Assembly (NCBI GenBank): GCA_025964675.1 | Contig: JAOPYI010000098.1 | Location: forward strand, 1-51,472 | Reading direction: 5' to 3' | DNA from: Sphaerisporangium sp. | Lineage (GTDB): Bacteria; Actinomycetota; Actinomycetes; Streptosporangiales; Streptosporangiaceae | Length of the DNA: 51,472 bases | In this document: in pieces, positions 15,839 through 23,854 of the stretch | Numbering within the stretch: position 1 is the first letter of the stretch | How the letters are laid out: the number at the start of each line of letters is the position of its first letter | Position numbers and translations under genes: made by a program | Notes under the pieces: model-generated | What the model was told of the DNA's origin: nothing | Database searches by the model: none | Seen by the model: the letters and a program-made list of their open reading frames with translations, nothing else

Positions 15839-16630
15839 ATGAGCCTCTCGGACCTGCGGCCCGTGCCCAGCGAGCAACTGACCTTCCGCCTTCCCCAGAA
15901 GTTCGAGAACGTGGCGGACGAGCGGCGTCACCGCCAGGAGCGGCTGGCCGCGGCGCTGCGGCTGTTCGGCCGGCTGGGCTTCGAGGAAGGCGTGGCCGGT
16001 CACATCACCGCCCGCGATCCCGAGCACCTCGACCACTTCTGGGTGAACCCCTTCGGCATGAGTTTCAAGCACGTCAAGGTAAGCGACCTCATCCTCGTCA
16101 ACCATCGGGGAGAGGTCGTCGAGGGCCGCTACCACGTCAACCAGGCGGCGTTCGCCATCCACGCGATGGTGCACCAGGCCCGCCCGGACGCCGTGGCCGC
16201 GGCGCACAGCCACTCGGTGTACGGCAAGGCGCTCTCGTCGCTCGGCCAGAAGCTGGAACCGCTGACCCAGGACGCGTGCGCCTTCTACGACGATCACGGG
16301 CTGTTCGACGACTACACCGGTGTGGTCGTCGAAACGGAGGAGGGCGAGAGGATCGCCCGGGCGCTCGGCTCCCACAAGGCCGTCATCCTGCGCAACCACG
16401 GCCTGCTGACGGTCGGCGACTCGGTGGACGCCGCGGCCTGGTGGTTCATCACCATGGAGCGCTCGTGCCAGGCGCAGCTGCTCGCCAAGGCCGCCGGCGA
16501 GGTCGTCCCGATCACTCACGAGAACGCCAAGCTCACGCACGGCCAGATCGGCAACGACCTCGTGGGCTGGATCAACTTCCAGCCGCTCTACGAGCAGATC
16601 ATCCGCTCGGAGCCCGACCTCTTCGACTGA
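15839..16630 (+). CDS. Class II aldolase/adducin family protein
   Basis: 263-residue zinc-dependent aldolase-like protein. The family landmarks are EEGVAGHITARDPE near the N-terminus, the metal-binding AAHSHSVYGKAL, and RNHGLLTVGDSVDAAAW carrying a further His ligand. The proteins most like this actinobacterial group lack a proven substrate; fuculose-phosphate-type aldolases are more distant. The ATG is preceded by AAGGAG seven bases upstream. It stands alone, convergent with the spermidine-synthase-like gene. Confidence 0.85.
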   Translation: MSLSDLRPVPSEQLTFRLPQKFENVADERRHRQERLAAALRLFGRLGFEEGVAGHITARDPEHLDHFWVNPFGMSFKHVKVSDLILVNHRGEVVEGRYHVNQAAFAIHAMVHQARPDAVAAAHSHSVYGKALSSLGQKLEPLTQDACAFYDDHGLFDDYTGVVVETEEGERIARALGSHKAVILRNHGLLTVGDSVDAAAWWFITMERSCQAQLLAKAAGEVVPITHENAKLTHGQIGNDLVGWINFQPLYEQIIRSEPDLFD

Positions 16631-16657
16631 CCCCGTCAGGCTTACTCCGGCAGAGGC

Positions 16658-17509
16658 TCAGTCGAACAGCGCGGCCGGAGGCACCGGGGCGATGACGGCG
16701 TCGCCGTCCTTGATCGGCGGAGCGCCCGCGACGAACTTCACGAGATCTTCCTCGTACAGGCACCGCGCCTGGGTGAGGCCGCCCGCGGCCCTCCGGGTCA
16801 GGTCCTGGAGGCGCAGCGGCGCGGGCGAGGCGACGACGATCAGGTTTCCGAACCGGCGCCCGCGAAGGATGCCGGGCTCGGCGAGCAGCGCCACGTGGCC
16901 GAACGTGCCGCGTACGGTGGCGACGACCCGGCGGGCGAAGGGCAGGCCCTTGCCGTCGGCGATGTTGACCAGCAGGGTGCCCGTGTCCTTCAGCACACGG
17001 GCGACGTCGCCCATGTACTCGGCCGTCGCGAGGTCCAAGGGCATGGTCGCGCCGCTGAAGGCGTCCAGCACGAACAGGTCCGCCCAGGCGTCATGCAGGC
17101 CGGCGGCGCCCGTACGGCCGTCGGCCAGGCGGACCTTCAGCCGGGGTACGGACTTCAGGCGGAGCTGGTCCCTGACCAGCTGCACCAGCGCGGCGTCGGG
17201 TTCCACCACGATGTGGCGGGAGCCGGGACGGGTCGTCGCGACGTACCGGGGGAGGGTGCAGGCGCCGGCGCCCACGTGGACGACGTTCAGCGGGCCCTCG
17301 TCGATCACGTCGATCGCGACGGCCATCAGCCGGACGTACTCGAAGTCGAGATAGGTGGGGTCGTCCAGATCGACGTACGACTGGGGGACCCCGGCCATGC
17401 TCAGCAGCCATCCAGCCGGCCTGTCGAGGTCCCGTAGAAGCTCGACCTCACCCAAGTCAACCGGGTACCGGCCGGGTACGGGAGTGGCCTCAGCCTTACG
17501 CTTGGCCAC
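16658..17509 (-). CDS. Spermidine synthase-like methyltransferase-fold protein
   Basis: Rossmann-fold protein with VVHVGAGACTLPRYVA as the nucleotide-binding loop and HIVVEPDAALVQLVRD as the second strand, the order found in polyamine aminopropyltransferases. DLFVLDAFSGATMP occupies the catalytic position. At 283 residues it lacks the membrane part of fused spermidine synthases. No speD or other polyamine gene is adjacent, so a role in polyamine synthesis is uncertain; many such actinobacterial proteins are annotated only as fused-PMT or methyltransferase. GTG start with GGAGG five bases ahead. Confidence 0.75.
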   Translation of the reverse strand: MAKRKAEATPVPGRYPVDLGEVELLRDLDRPAGWLLSMAGVPQSYVDLDDPTYLDFEYVRLMAVAIDVIDEGPLNVVHVGAGACTLPRYVATTRPGSRHIVVEPDAALVQLVRDQLRLKSVPRLKVRLADGRTGAAGLHDAWADLFVLDAFSGATMPLDLATAEYMGDVARVLKDTGTLLVNIADGKGLPFARRVVATVRGTFGHVALLAEPGILRGRRFGNLIVVASPAPLRLQDLTRRAAGGLTQARCLYEEDLVKFVAGAPPIKDGDAVIAPVPPAALFD

Positions 17510-17571
17510 ACTGCCTCCACTGGTTCTGATATATCCGGATGTGCCATACCCGGCACCCTTGGGAGAACCGT

Positions 17572-19125
17572 ATGCGCCGCCGAGGACTGCTCGCTCTCGT
17601 TGTGGTGAGTGCCGTCATCGTCGCGGCGGCGCTCGTGGCCCTCGTCGTCGACTCGCGCCAGGTGCGCGGCAGCCCCGAGCAGGTGGGCCAGGCGTACCTC
17701 GACGCCTGGGCGGCCGAGAACCTCACGAAGATGCGCGAGCGAGTCGCCTCACCGCCCGCCGACTTCCTCGACCAGCACCGCCGCCTCAGCACCGACCTGC
17801 AGGTCCTGTCCATCAAGCTGACGGCCAAGGCCATCGTACGGCGGGGCGAGCAGGCCGCCGACATGCCCTTCCAGGGCGTCAGGCAGATCGGGGAGCTCGG
17901 GCAGTGGGCCTTCTCCTCCGTGCTGCATCTCGCGGTCAGGGACGGCGAGTGGAAGGTCGTCTGGACGCCGGAGACGCTCCATCCCGGGGTCGCGGCGAAC
18001 GAGAAGATGCGCATCACCGAGGTCCACGTGCCCGGCACGGAACTGCTCACCCGGCAGGGCAAACCGCTGCCGCACGACAGCGGCGCGGAGACGTACTTCA
18101 AGGATCTCACCGGCAAGATCGACGAGCTTGACTCGAGTCCGCCGGCGGGGTGGGCGATCCAGGTGGTGTCCGCCACCGGGAGATCGCGCAACCTCGTGGT
18201 GTTCCGCGAGCCGACCGAGCGGACGTACCGGACGACCCTCGACTGGTGGACGCAGGCCGCGGCGGCCCGCGCGCTCGACGGCGTCGGGAAACCCGCCGCC
18301 ATCGTGGCGATCCAGCCGTCCACGGGGGAGGTGCGGGCCGTGGCCGACCGGCTGCCGGGGCAGGGCGCCTTCTACAAGGCCTATCCGCCGGGATCGACCT
18401 TCAAGATCATAACTGCGGCGGCCCTGCTGGAGAGCCAGATGAACCCCGACACGGCGGTGGGCTGCCCGGCGCGCTACACGATCCCGGCCGGGCGCACCTT
18501 CGACAACTACCACAACGAGGCCCACGGCACGGTGACGTTCCGTCAGGCGTTCGCGCTGTCGTGCGACACCACGTTCAGCCGGCTCGCGGTCGAGCGCCTG
18601 GGGCAGGGCAGGCTCCGGCGGCAGGCGGCCGAGTTCGGGTTCGGCGGGAACCTCAAGTCGGGCCTCGGCGGGGTCTGCGGGTCCGTGCGGCCGGCCGGGA
18701 ACGGCGACGAGCTCGGCGGGGACGCCATCGGGCAGAACTCGGTGGAGGCCACGCCGCTGTGCATGGCGCTGGTCGCCGCCGCCGTCGAAAACGGTACGTG
18801 GCGCCCGCCCCGGCTGATGTCGGAGACGGCCGTCAAGCGCCTGGAGATCAGCGGCCGTCCGAAGCCGAGGGCGCTGCCGGCGCCGGTCGTCTCCCAGCTG
18901 CGGTCGATGATGGGGGCGGTCGTGACGGACGGGACGGCGGCCTCCTCCGGGCTGCCCAAGGGGGTGTCCGGCAAGACCGGTACGGCGCAGCCCACTTCGG
19001 GTGAGGACCACGCCTGGTTCGTCGGCTACCGGGGCGATCTCGCGTTCGCGGTGTTCGTGGAGCACGGCGGCGCGGGAGCCGATGCCGCCGCCCCCATCGC
19101 GGCACGCTTCCTGGACGCGCTCTGA
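17572..19125 (+). CDS. Class B penicillin-binding protein with NTF2-like (MecA_N) domain
   Basis: Membrane-anchored transpeptidase that cross-links peptidoglycan. One helix (about 6-26), an NTF2-like MecA_N domain (about 33-145), a linker, and a transpeptidase domain with the nucleophile in PGSTFK (S275, K278) and KTGT at 468-471. The second motif reads SCD (330-332) where SxN is usual, a conservative change that could alter beta-lactam acylation. 517 residues. ATG with GGGAGA upstream; the earlier in-frame ATG lacks a binding site. Single gene; no FtsW/RodA partner is adjacent. Confidence 0.88.
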   Translation: MRRRGLLALVVVSAVIVAAALVALVVDSRQVRGSPEQVGQAYLDAWAAENLTKMRERVASPPADFLDQHRRLSTDLQVLSIKLTAKAIVRRGEQAADMPFQGVRQIGELGQWAFSSVLHLAVRDGEWKVVWTPETLHPGVAANEKMRITEVHVPGTELLTRQGKPLPHDSGAETYFKDLTGKIDELDSSPPAGWAIQVVSATGRSRNLVVFREPTERTYRTTLDWWTQAAAARALDGVGKPAAIVAIQPSTGEVRAVADRLPGQGAFYKAYPPGSTFKIITAAALLESQMNPDTAVGCPARYTIPAGRTFDNYHNEAHGTVTFRQAFALSCDTTFSRLAVERLGQGRLRRQAAEFGFGGNLKSGLGGVCGSVRPAGNGDELGGDAIGQNSVEATPLCMALVAAAVENGTWRPPRLMSETAVKRLEISGRPKPRALPAPVVSQLRSMMGAVVTDGTAASSGLPKGVSGKTGTAQPTSGEDHAWFVGYRGDLAFAVFVEHGGAGADAAAPIAARFLDAL

Positions 19126-19201
19126 CCAACCGTGGCCACCTACGTCGTCCAGCACGTCGCGGTCTCGCCTGTGGTCTACGCCGCGAGCTGCGGGGCGAGG
19201 G

Positions 19202-20431
19202 TCACCCGGCGGAGGCCTCCTGGGCGAGCCTGCGCTCGGCCAGCTCGGCGTAGAGCGCCGCGCCGTCCGGCAGCACGGCGTCGTCGAACGCCGCCTCCGG
19301 CGCGTGGTTGTAGGCCGCGCTGGAGGGGTCCGTCCCGGAGGGGCAGGCGCCGAGGGCGATGAACGCGGACGGCACCTCGTCGCAGACGAACGAGAAGTCC
19401 TCCGAGCCGGTGAACGGCTGGGGCGCCTTGATGAAGCGGTGCTCGTCGAAGACCTCGCGCACGGTGCCGCCGACGAAGTCCGCCTCGGCGGCGCTGTTGA
19501 CGGTGACGGGGTAGCTCACGTCGTACTCGGCCTCGACCGTGAGGCCGTGCGCGGCGGCGATGCCGTCGAGCAGCGTCAGGATGCGCTCGTTGACGCGGCT
19601 GTGGGCCGCCGCGGAGAACGACCTCACCGTCGCCTCGAAGCGGGCCTCTTCGGGGATGATGTTGTCGGCGGTCCCCGCGTGGAAGCTGCCCACGGTCACC
19701 ACTACCGGGTCGAACACGTCGAAGCCCCGCGTCACCATGGTCTGCAGGGCGGTGACCATCTCGCAGGCGGCAGGGATCGGGTCGTTGGCCCAGTGGGGGG
19801 TCGAGCCGTGGCCGCCCGAGCCGCGTACGGTAACGACCACCCGGTCGGCGGCGGCCATGATCGGGCCGCCCCTGCTGACGAAGACACCCTGCGGGATGAT
19901 CGAGCTGATCACGTGCAGGGCGTAGGCGGCGACCGGGAGCCGCCCCGAGGCGTCCAGCACCCCCTCGTCGATCATGATCTTCGCGCCGCCCTCACCCTCC
20001 TCGCCGGGCTGGAACATGAACACGACGTCGCCGGCCAGCCGGTCACGCCGTGCCGAGAGCAGATGGGCCGCCCCCGCGAGCATGGTGGTGTGCAGATCGT
20101 GTCCGCAGGCGTGCATGCGTCCGGGGAGCTCGGACACCACGGCCGCGTTGCTTCTCTCCGTCACGGGGAGCGCGTCCATGTCGCCGCGGAGCAGCACGGT
20201 GGGGCCGGGGCGCGCGCCGCGCAGGACGGCGGTGATCGAGCTCAGTCCCTGGCCGGTCGACACCTCAAGTGGTAGCCCGGCCAGTGCGCCGAGCACCTTC
20301 TCCTGGGTCCTCGGCAGATCCAGGCCCAGCTCGGGCTCGCGGTGCAGCGCGTGACGCAGCCGTACGAGCTCGCCGCTGATGTCGTTGGCGGCTTCGCGAA
20401 GTGACACCGACGTCGCCTCCCTCTCTGACAT
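19202..20431 (-). CDS. M20-family metal-dependent amidohydrolase
   Basis: Dizinc aminoacylase/carboxypeptidase of the M20D type. Metal ligands appear in GDMDALP, MHACGHDLHTTM, FQPGEEGEGG and the C-terminal NHAPEAAFDD; the dimerisation lid begins HGSTPHWANDP. These enzymes remove acyl groups from amino acids or hydrolyse indole-amino-acid conjugates; the substrate here is unknown. Three in-frame ATGs are possible (20482, 20446, 20431). I use 20431, which begins just before the conserved N-terminus, though only the first has a weak AAAGG ahead of it. Confidence 0.87.
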   Translation of the reverse strand: MSEREATSVSLREAANDISGELVRLRHALHREPELGLDLPRTQEKVLGALAGLPLEVSTGQGLSSITAVLRGARPGPTVLLRGDMDALPVTERSNAAVVSELPGRMHACGHDLHTTMLAGAAHLLSARRDRLAGDVVFMFQPGEEGEGGAKIMIDEGVLDASGRLPVAAYALHVISSIIPQGVFVSRGGPIMAAADRVVVTVRGSGGHGSTPHWANDPIPAACEMVTALQTMVTRGFDVFDPVVVTVGSFHAGTADNIIPEEARFEATVRSFSAAAHSRVNERILTLLDGIAAAHGLTVEAEYDVSYPVTVNSAAEADFVGGTVREVFDEHRFIKAPQPFTGSEDFSFVCDEVPSAFIALGACPSGTDPSSAAYNHAPEAAFDDAVLPDGAALYAELAERRLAQEASAG

Positions 20432-20606
20432 GCCGTTGGACTTCATACGATATTGCCGGACTTGATAGGAGCTAGACAGCATTTGACCTTTATTTGGTCT
20501 CTTACCAGGACCTTTCCGGATAGGAACGGAAACGTGGGGTGGAGGTGGGTGATCCCGCCGATCATGGGCGGCCTCCCGGCCGCGTCGCTCGACCTAGGAG
20601 GACGAC

Positions 20607-21185
20607 ATGCAAGATGTCCGAGAAGAGGCAGGCCGCCACTGGTGGGTGCTCGGGGTACGGGGCGTGTGCGCGATCCTGTTCGGCATCCTGGCCATCGTCT
20701 GGCCCCTGATCACGCTCATCACGCTGGTGATCCTGTTCGGGGCCTTCGCGATCGTCAACGGGATCTTCACGCTCATCGGGGCGTTCCGCGGGGCCCATCC
20801 CCGCGACTCCAAGATCTGGATGATCGTCTCCGGTGTCCTCGGCATCGTCGCCGGCATCATCGCCTGGGTCTGGCCGGGCATCACGGCGTTCGCGCTGCTC
20901 ATGCTGATCGCCGCGTACGCGGTCGTCGTCGGCGTCGCCGAGGTCATCGCGGCGGTGCGGCGTCGCACCGCCGGCGACACCGACTGGATGTACCTCGTCA
21001 GCGGCGTGCTGGCGGTGATCTTCGGAATCCTGCTGTTCGCCTGGCCCGCGTCCGGCGCTCTCGCGCTCACCTGGCTGATCGGCATCTTCGCGATCGTGTA
21101 CGGCGTCTCGCTGCTGTACCTGGCCTTCCGGACCAGGGGAGTGCGGCACAGGGGCATGGCGGGCACGGCCCCGCACGCCGCCTAG
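20607..21185 (+). CDS. HdeD-family (DUF308) membrane protein
   Basis: 192-residue polytopic protein with six hydrophobic helices arranged as three repeats of the DUF308 hairpin (W-x-x-x-G-V-R-G / G-I-L-A-I-V-W-P; IVAGIIAWVWPGI; VIFGILLFAWP). Homologues include HdeD, linked in enterobacteria to acid resistance; in actinomycetes the role is unknown. A very strong AGGAGGA stands seven bases before the ATG. A hairpin-forming repeat follows. Confidence 0.87.
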   Translation: MQDVREEAGRHWWVLGVRGVCAILFGILAIVWPLITLITLVILFGAFAIVNGIFTLIGAFRGAHPRDSKIWMIVSGVLGIVAGIIAWVWPGITAFALLMLIAAYAVVVGVAEVIAAVRRRTAGDTDWMYLVSGVLAVIFGILLFAWPASGALALTWLIGIFAIVYGVSLLYLAFRTRGVRHRGMAGTAPHAA

Positions 21186-21205
21186 ACGTCGTAACCGTCA
21201 TCGAA

Positions 21206-21235
21206 TTTCCGGCGACAACACAAGTGTGCCGGAAA
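21206..21235. other. Inverted repeat between hdeD-like and lysine transaminase genes
   Basis: Perfect 8-base arms TTTCCGGC (21206-21213) and GCCGGAAA (21228-21235), with a smaller ACAC-AA-GTGT hairpin inside the spacer. It lies 20 bases after one stop and 71 before the next start, so it may be a terminator for the first gene or an operator for the second. Confidence 0.5.
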
Positions 21236-21306
21236 GTATCCACATATTCGCTCGGCTGGCAGGGAATGCTTTTGCTTAAGTGTCCGACTCCCACATCGGA
21301 GGGCAC

Positions 21307-22605
21307 ATGAGCGTCCTCGACCGCCTTGCCCGCCACATGCTCGTCGACGGCTACAGGCTGGAACTCGACCTGGAGCGTAGCGGCGGATCGTGGATCGTGG
21401 ACGCCCGCACCGGCCGCCGCTACCTCGACTTCTACACCTTCTTCGCCTCGGCCCCGCTGGGCGTGAACCCGTTCGACGACGATCCGGACTTCATGTCCCT
21501 GCTCGGCCGGGTCGCCGCCAACAAGCCGGCGAACTCCGACCTCTACAGCACCCACCTCGCCGACTTCGCCGACACCTTCGCCCGGGTGCTGGGCGACCCG
21601 GAGCTGCCCCACCTGTTCTTCGTCGAGGGTGGGGCGCTCGCCGTGGAGAACGCGCTCAAGTGCGCCTTCGACTGGAAGAGCCGCCACAACGAGGCGCACG
21701 GCCGGCGCCGCGATCTCGGCACCAAGGTTCTGCACCTCACGCGGGCCTTCCACGGCCGTAGCGGGTACACCATGTCTCTCACCAACACCGAGCCGGCCAA
21801 GATCGACCGCTTCCCGGTGTTCGAGTGGCCGAGGATCGACGTGCCCGCGATCCATTTCGGGGACGTGGAGGCGGCAGAGGCCCGGTCGCTGGCCCAGGCG
21901 CGGGAGGCCTTCGACCGCCACCAGCACGACATCGCCTGCTTCGTCGCCGAGCCCATCCAGGGCGAGGGCGGCGACAACCACATGCGGGCGGAGTTCCTGC
22001 GCGCCGTCCAGGACCTGTGCCATGAGCGGGACGCGCTGTTCGTCCTCGACGAGGTGCAGACCGGCGTGGGCCTCACCGGCACTCCGTGGGCCTACCAGCA
22101 GCTCGGCCTGGCCCCCGACATCGTGGCCTTCGCCAAGAAGGTGCAGGTCGGCGGCATCATGGCCGGGCGCAGGGTGGACGAGGTCGAGGGCAACGTGTTC
22201 CAGACGAGCGGGCGGATCAACTCCACCTGGGGCGGCGGGCTGGTCGACATGGTGCGTTCCCGCCGGATGCTGGAGATCATCGAGCGCGACGGGCTGATAG
22301 CCCGTGCCGGAGTGCTCGGCCAGAGCCTGCTCGGCGGCCTGCGAACGCTGGAGGCGGACTTCCCCGGCCTGGTCCTCAACGCCAGGGGGAGGGGCCTGAT
22401 GTGCGCCTTCGACGTGTCCACCGGCAGGGAGCGCCTGATCACCGCGCTCCGCGACGACGAGGGGGTGCTCGTCCTGCCGTGCGGGGAGCGGTCGGTACGG
22501 CTCCGCCCCGCGCTCTCGGTGACTCCGGAGGAGATCGAGTACGGCCTCGCGGCGCTGGGCCGTACGCTGTCCGCCGCCCGGGACGCGACGACCGTACCGG
22601 CCTGA
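21307..22605 (+). CDS. lat: L-lysine 6-transaminase
   Basis: Class III PLP-dependent aminotransferase. The N-terminal segment ending LDFYTFFASAPLGVNPF and the block VEGGALAVENALKCAFDWK are characteristic of lysine epsilon-aminotransferase (Lat), which converts lysine and 2-oxoglutarate to 1-piperideine-6-carboxylate and glutamate. DEVQTGVG holds the PLP-ring Asp and FAKKVQVGGIMAG the Schiff-base Lys. Start at 21307 has GGAGGG three bases ahead; an in-frame GTG nine codons earlier is less likely. No cephamycin genes or lrp gene are near, so catabolic or stress-related use is more likely than beta-lactam synthesis. Confidence 0.9.
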   Translation: MSVLDRLARHMLVDGYRLELDLERSGGSWIVDARTGRRYLDFYTFFASAPLGVNPFDDDPDFMSLLGRVAANKPANSDLYSTHLADFADTFARVLGDPELPHLFFVEGGALAVENALKCAFDWKSRHNEAHGRRRDLGTKVLHLTRAFHGRSGYTMSLTNTEPAKIDRFPVFEWPRIDVPAIHFGDVEAAEARSLAQAREAFDRHQHDIACFVAEPIQGEGGDNHMRAEFLRAVQDLCHERDALFVLDEVQTGVGLTGTPWAYQQLGLAPDIVAFAKKVQVGGIMAGRRVDEVEGNVFQTSGRINSTWGGGLVDMVRSRRMLEIIERDGLIARAGVLGQSLLGGLRTLEADFPGLVLNARGRGLMCAFDVSTGRERLITALRDDEGVLVLPCGERSVRLRPALSVTPEEIEYGLAALGRTLSAARDATTVPA

Positions 22606-22648
22606 CGGCCATCGGCGCTGTCGCATGCGTGATTCATGTCACATCGCG

Positions 22649-22891
22649 CTATGAGCGTGACTGCCCCGCGGCGTCGCCTCTCCACAGACCGATGGCGGTC
22701 CCCCTGGAGTCCGCGCCCAGCTTGGAGTAGATGCGATTGACGTGGTTCTTCACGGTCTTCTCGCTCAGGAACAGCCGTTGTGCTATCTCTCCGTTCGAGT
22801 GACCTGTGGCGATCAGCTCCATCACCTCGGCCTCGCGTTTGCTCAGCCCGGTGTGCGCGTGCTCGTTGTATGTGGCGTCATCGACACTCAT
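22649..22891 (-). CDS. Short LuxR-type helix-turn-helix regulator
   Basis: 80-residue protein that is little more than a LuxR/NarL DNA-binding domain: [20 protein letters not shown], then [24 protein letters not shown]. No receiver or ligand domain. The frame is open upstream, but the ATG at 22891 ([11 protein letters not shown]) has GGAGG four bases ahead and the extra upstream codons look non-coding. Such single-domain LuxR proteins are common in actinomycetes as developmental or stress regulators; target unknown. Confidence 0.8.
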   Translation of the reverse strand: MSVDDATYNEHAHTGLSKREAEVMELIATGHSNGEIAQRLFLSEKTVKNHVNRIYSKLGADSRGTAIGLWRGDAAGQSRS

Positions 22892-23052
22892 CCGGCCTCC
22901 GCTGGCACGAATCATTGTCAGATCGCCGAGCCCCCCCGCGCTGGCGGCGTAGCGGTTCTGTGCGAGCATAGCCCGCCGTCGCAATCTTTGGGGTCCAAGC
23001 TGCCCGACAAAGCCTACTTTCCGTAGGAAACGGGGGAAGTGCCGGAAAAGCA

Positions 23053-23082
23053 CGATGGCCGGTCCGTCTGGACCGGCCATCG
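23053..23082 (-). terminator. Terminator of tRNA-His
   Basis: Perfect 13-base stem (arms 23053-23065 and 23070-23082, GATGGCCGGTCC type) with a four-base loop, eight bases downstream of the tRNA 3' end on the minus strand and followed there by GCTTTT. Confidence 0.8.
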
Positions 23083-23090
23083 ACCGCTGG

Positions 23091-23163
23091 GGTGAGTGAT
23101 GGGACTTGAACCCACGACATCCAGGACCACAACCTGGCGCTCTGCCAACTGAGCTACACCCAC
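23091..23163 (-). tRNA. tRNA-His (anticodon GTG)
   Basis: On the minus strand the gene begins GTGGGTGTAGCTCAG and folds into a full cloverleaf: acceptor GTGGGTG pairs with CACTCAC (one G-U), the D arm is GCTC..GAGC, the anticodon stem is CCAGG/CCTGG around TTGTGGT, giving anticodon GTG, and the T loop is TTCAAGT. The base before the 5' end is G and the discriminator is C, the G-1:C73 pair specific to tRNA-His. CCA is not clearly separable from the flank (CCCC). Terminator follows; orn lies just upstream. Confidence 0.96.
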
Positions 23164-23236
23164 CATGGCTCGCGGTCAGGACCGCGGCACAGGGAAAAGT
23201 GTAGCGGGCTTTGAGGGGTTCTGACGCCGCGGCGCG

Positions 23237-23833
23237 TCAAGATCCGGTGATGGCTTCCGCGACTTCCCGCGCGGTGGCGGAGTCGGGACCGGGCTGCGGC
23301 ACGAACACGGCGGCGCGGTAGTACCTCATCTCCCGCACGCTCTCGGTGATGTCGGCCAGGGCGCGGTGGCCGCCCTGCTTGGCCGGCGAGGCGAAGTAGA
23401 CGCGGGGATACCAGCGGCGGACCAGTTCCTTGACCGAGGAGACGTCCACCATGCGGTAGTGCAGGTAGGCGTCCACGGCCGGCATGTCGCGCGCGATGAA
23501 GGAGCGGTCGGTGGAGATCGAGTTGCCGCAGAGCGGCGCCTTCTTCGGCTCGGGGACGTGCCGCCGGATGTACTCCAGCACCATGGACTCGGCCTCGGCG
23601 AGCGTCACGCCGTCGCCCAGGGCGTTCAGCAGCCCCGAGGAGGTGTGCATCTGGCGCACGACCTCCGACATCTGCTCAATCGCCTCCTGCGGCGGCTTGA
23701 TGATGACGTCCACGCCTTCGTCGAGTTGGTTCAGCTCGCCGTCGGTCACGACACACGCGACCTCGACCAGCGCGTCACGGCCGAGATCAAGCCCGGTCAT
23801 CTCACAGTCGATCCAGACCAACAGGTCACTCAT
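23237..23833 (-). CDS. orn: Oligoribonuclease
   Basis: DEDDh 3'-5' exonuclease that degrades di- to oligoribonucleotides, including pGpG from c-di-GMP turnover. Motifs: [11 protein letters not shown] (D9, E11), the [17 protein letters not shown] block with the third Asp, and HRALADI with the catalytic His and last Asp. 198 residues, full length. The orn/tRNA-His order is conserved in many actinomycetes. Confidence 0.95.
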   Translation of the reverse strand: MSDLLVWIDCEMTGLDLGRDALVEVACVVTDGELNQLDEGVDVIIKPPQEAIEQMSEVVRQMHTSSGLLNALGDGVTLAEAESMVLEYIRRHVPEPKKAPLCGNSISTDRSFIARDMPAVDAYLHYRMVDVSSVKELVRRWYPRVYFASPAKQGGHRALADITESVREMRYYRAAVFVPQPGPDSATAREVAEAITGS

Positions 23834-23854
23834 AAGGCTCAGCGTAGTGCCCGG

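Noticed and set aside
23091-23163. tRNA-His as an integration site of a mobile element
   Set aside because: The tRNA is complete, no integrase or repeated 3' end is present, and its neighbours orn and a terminator are ordinary.
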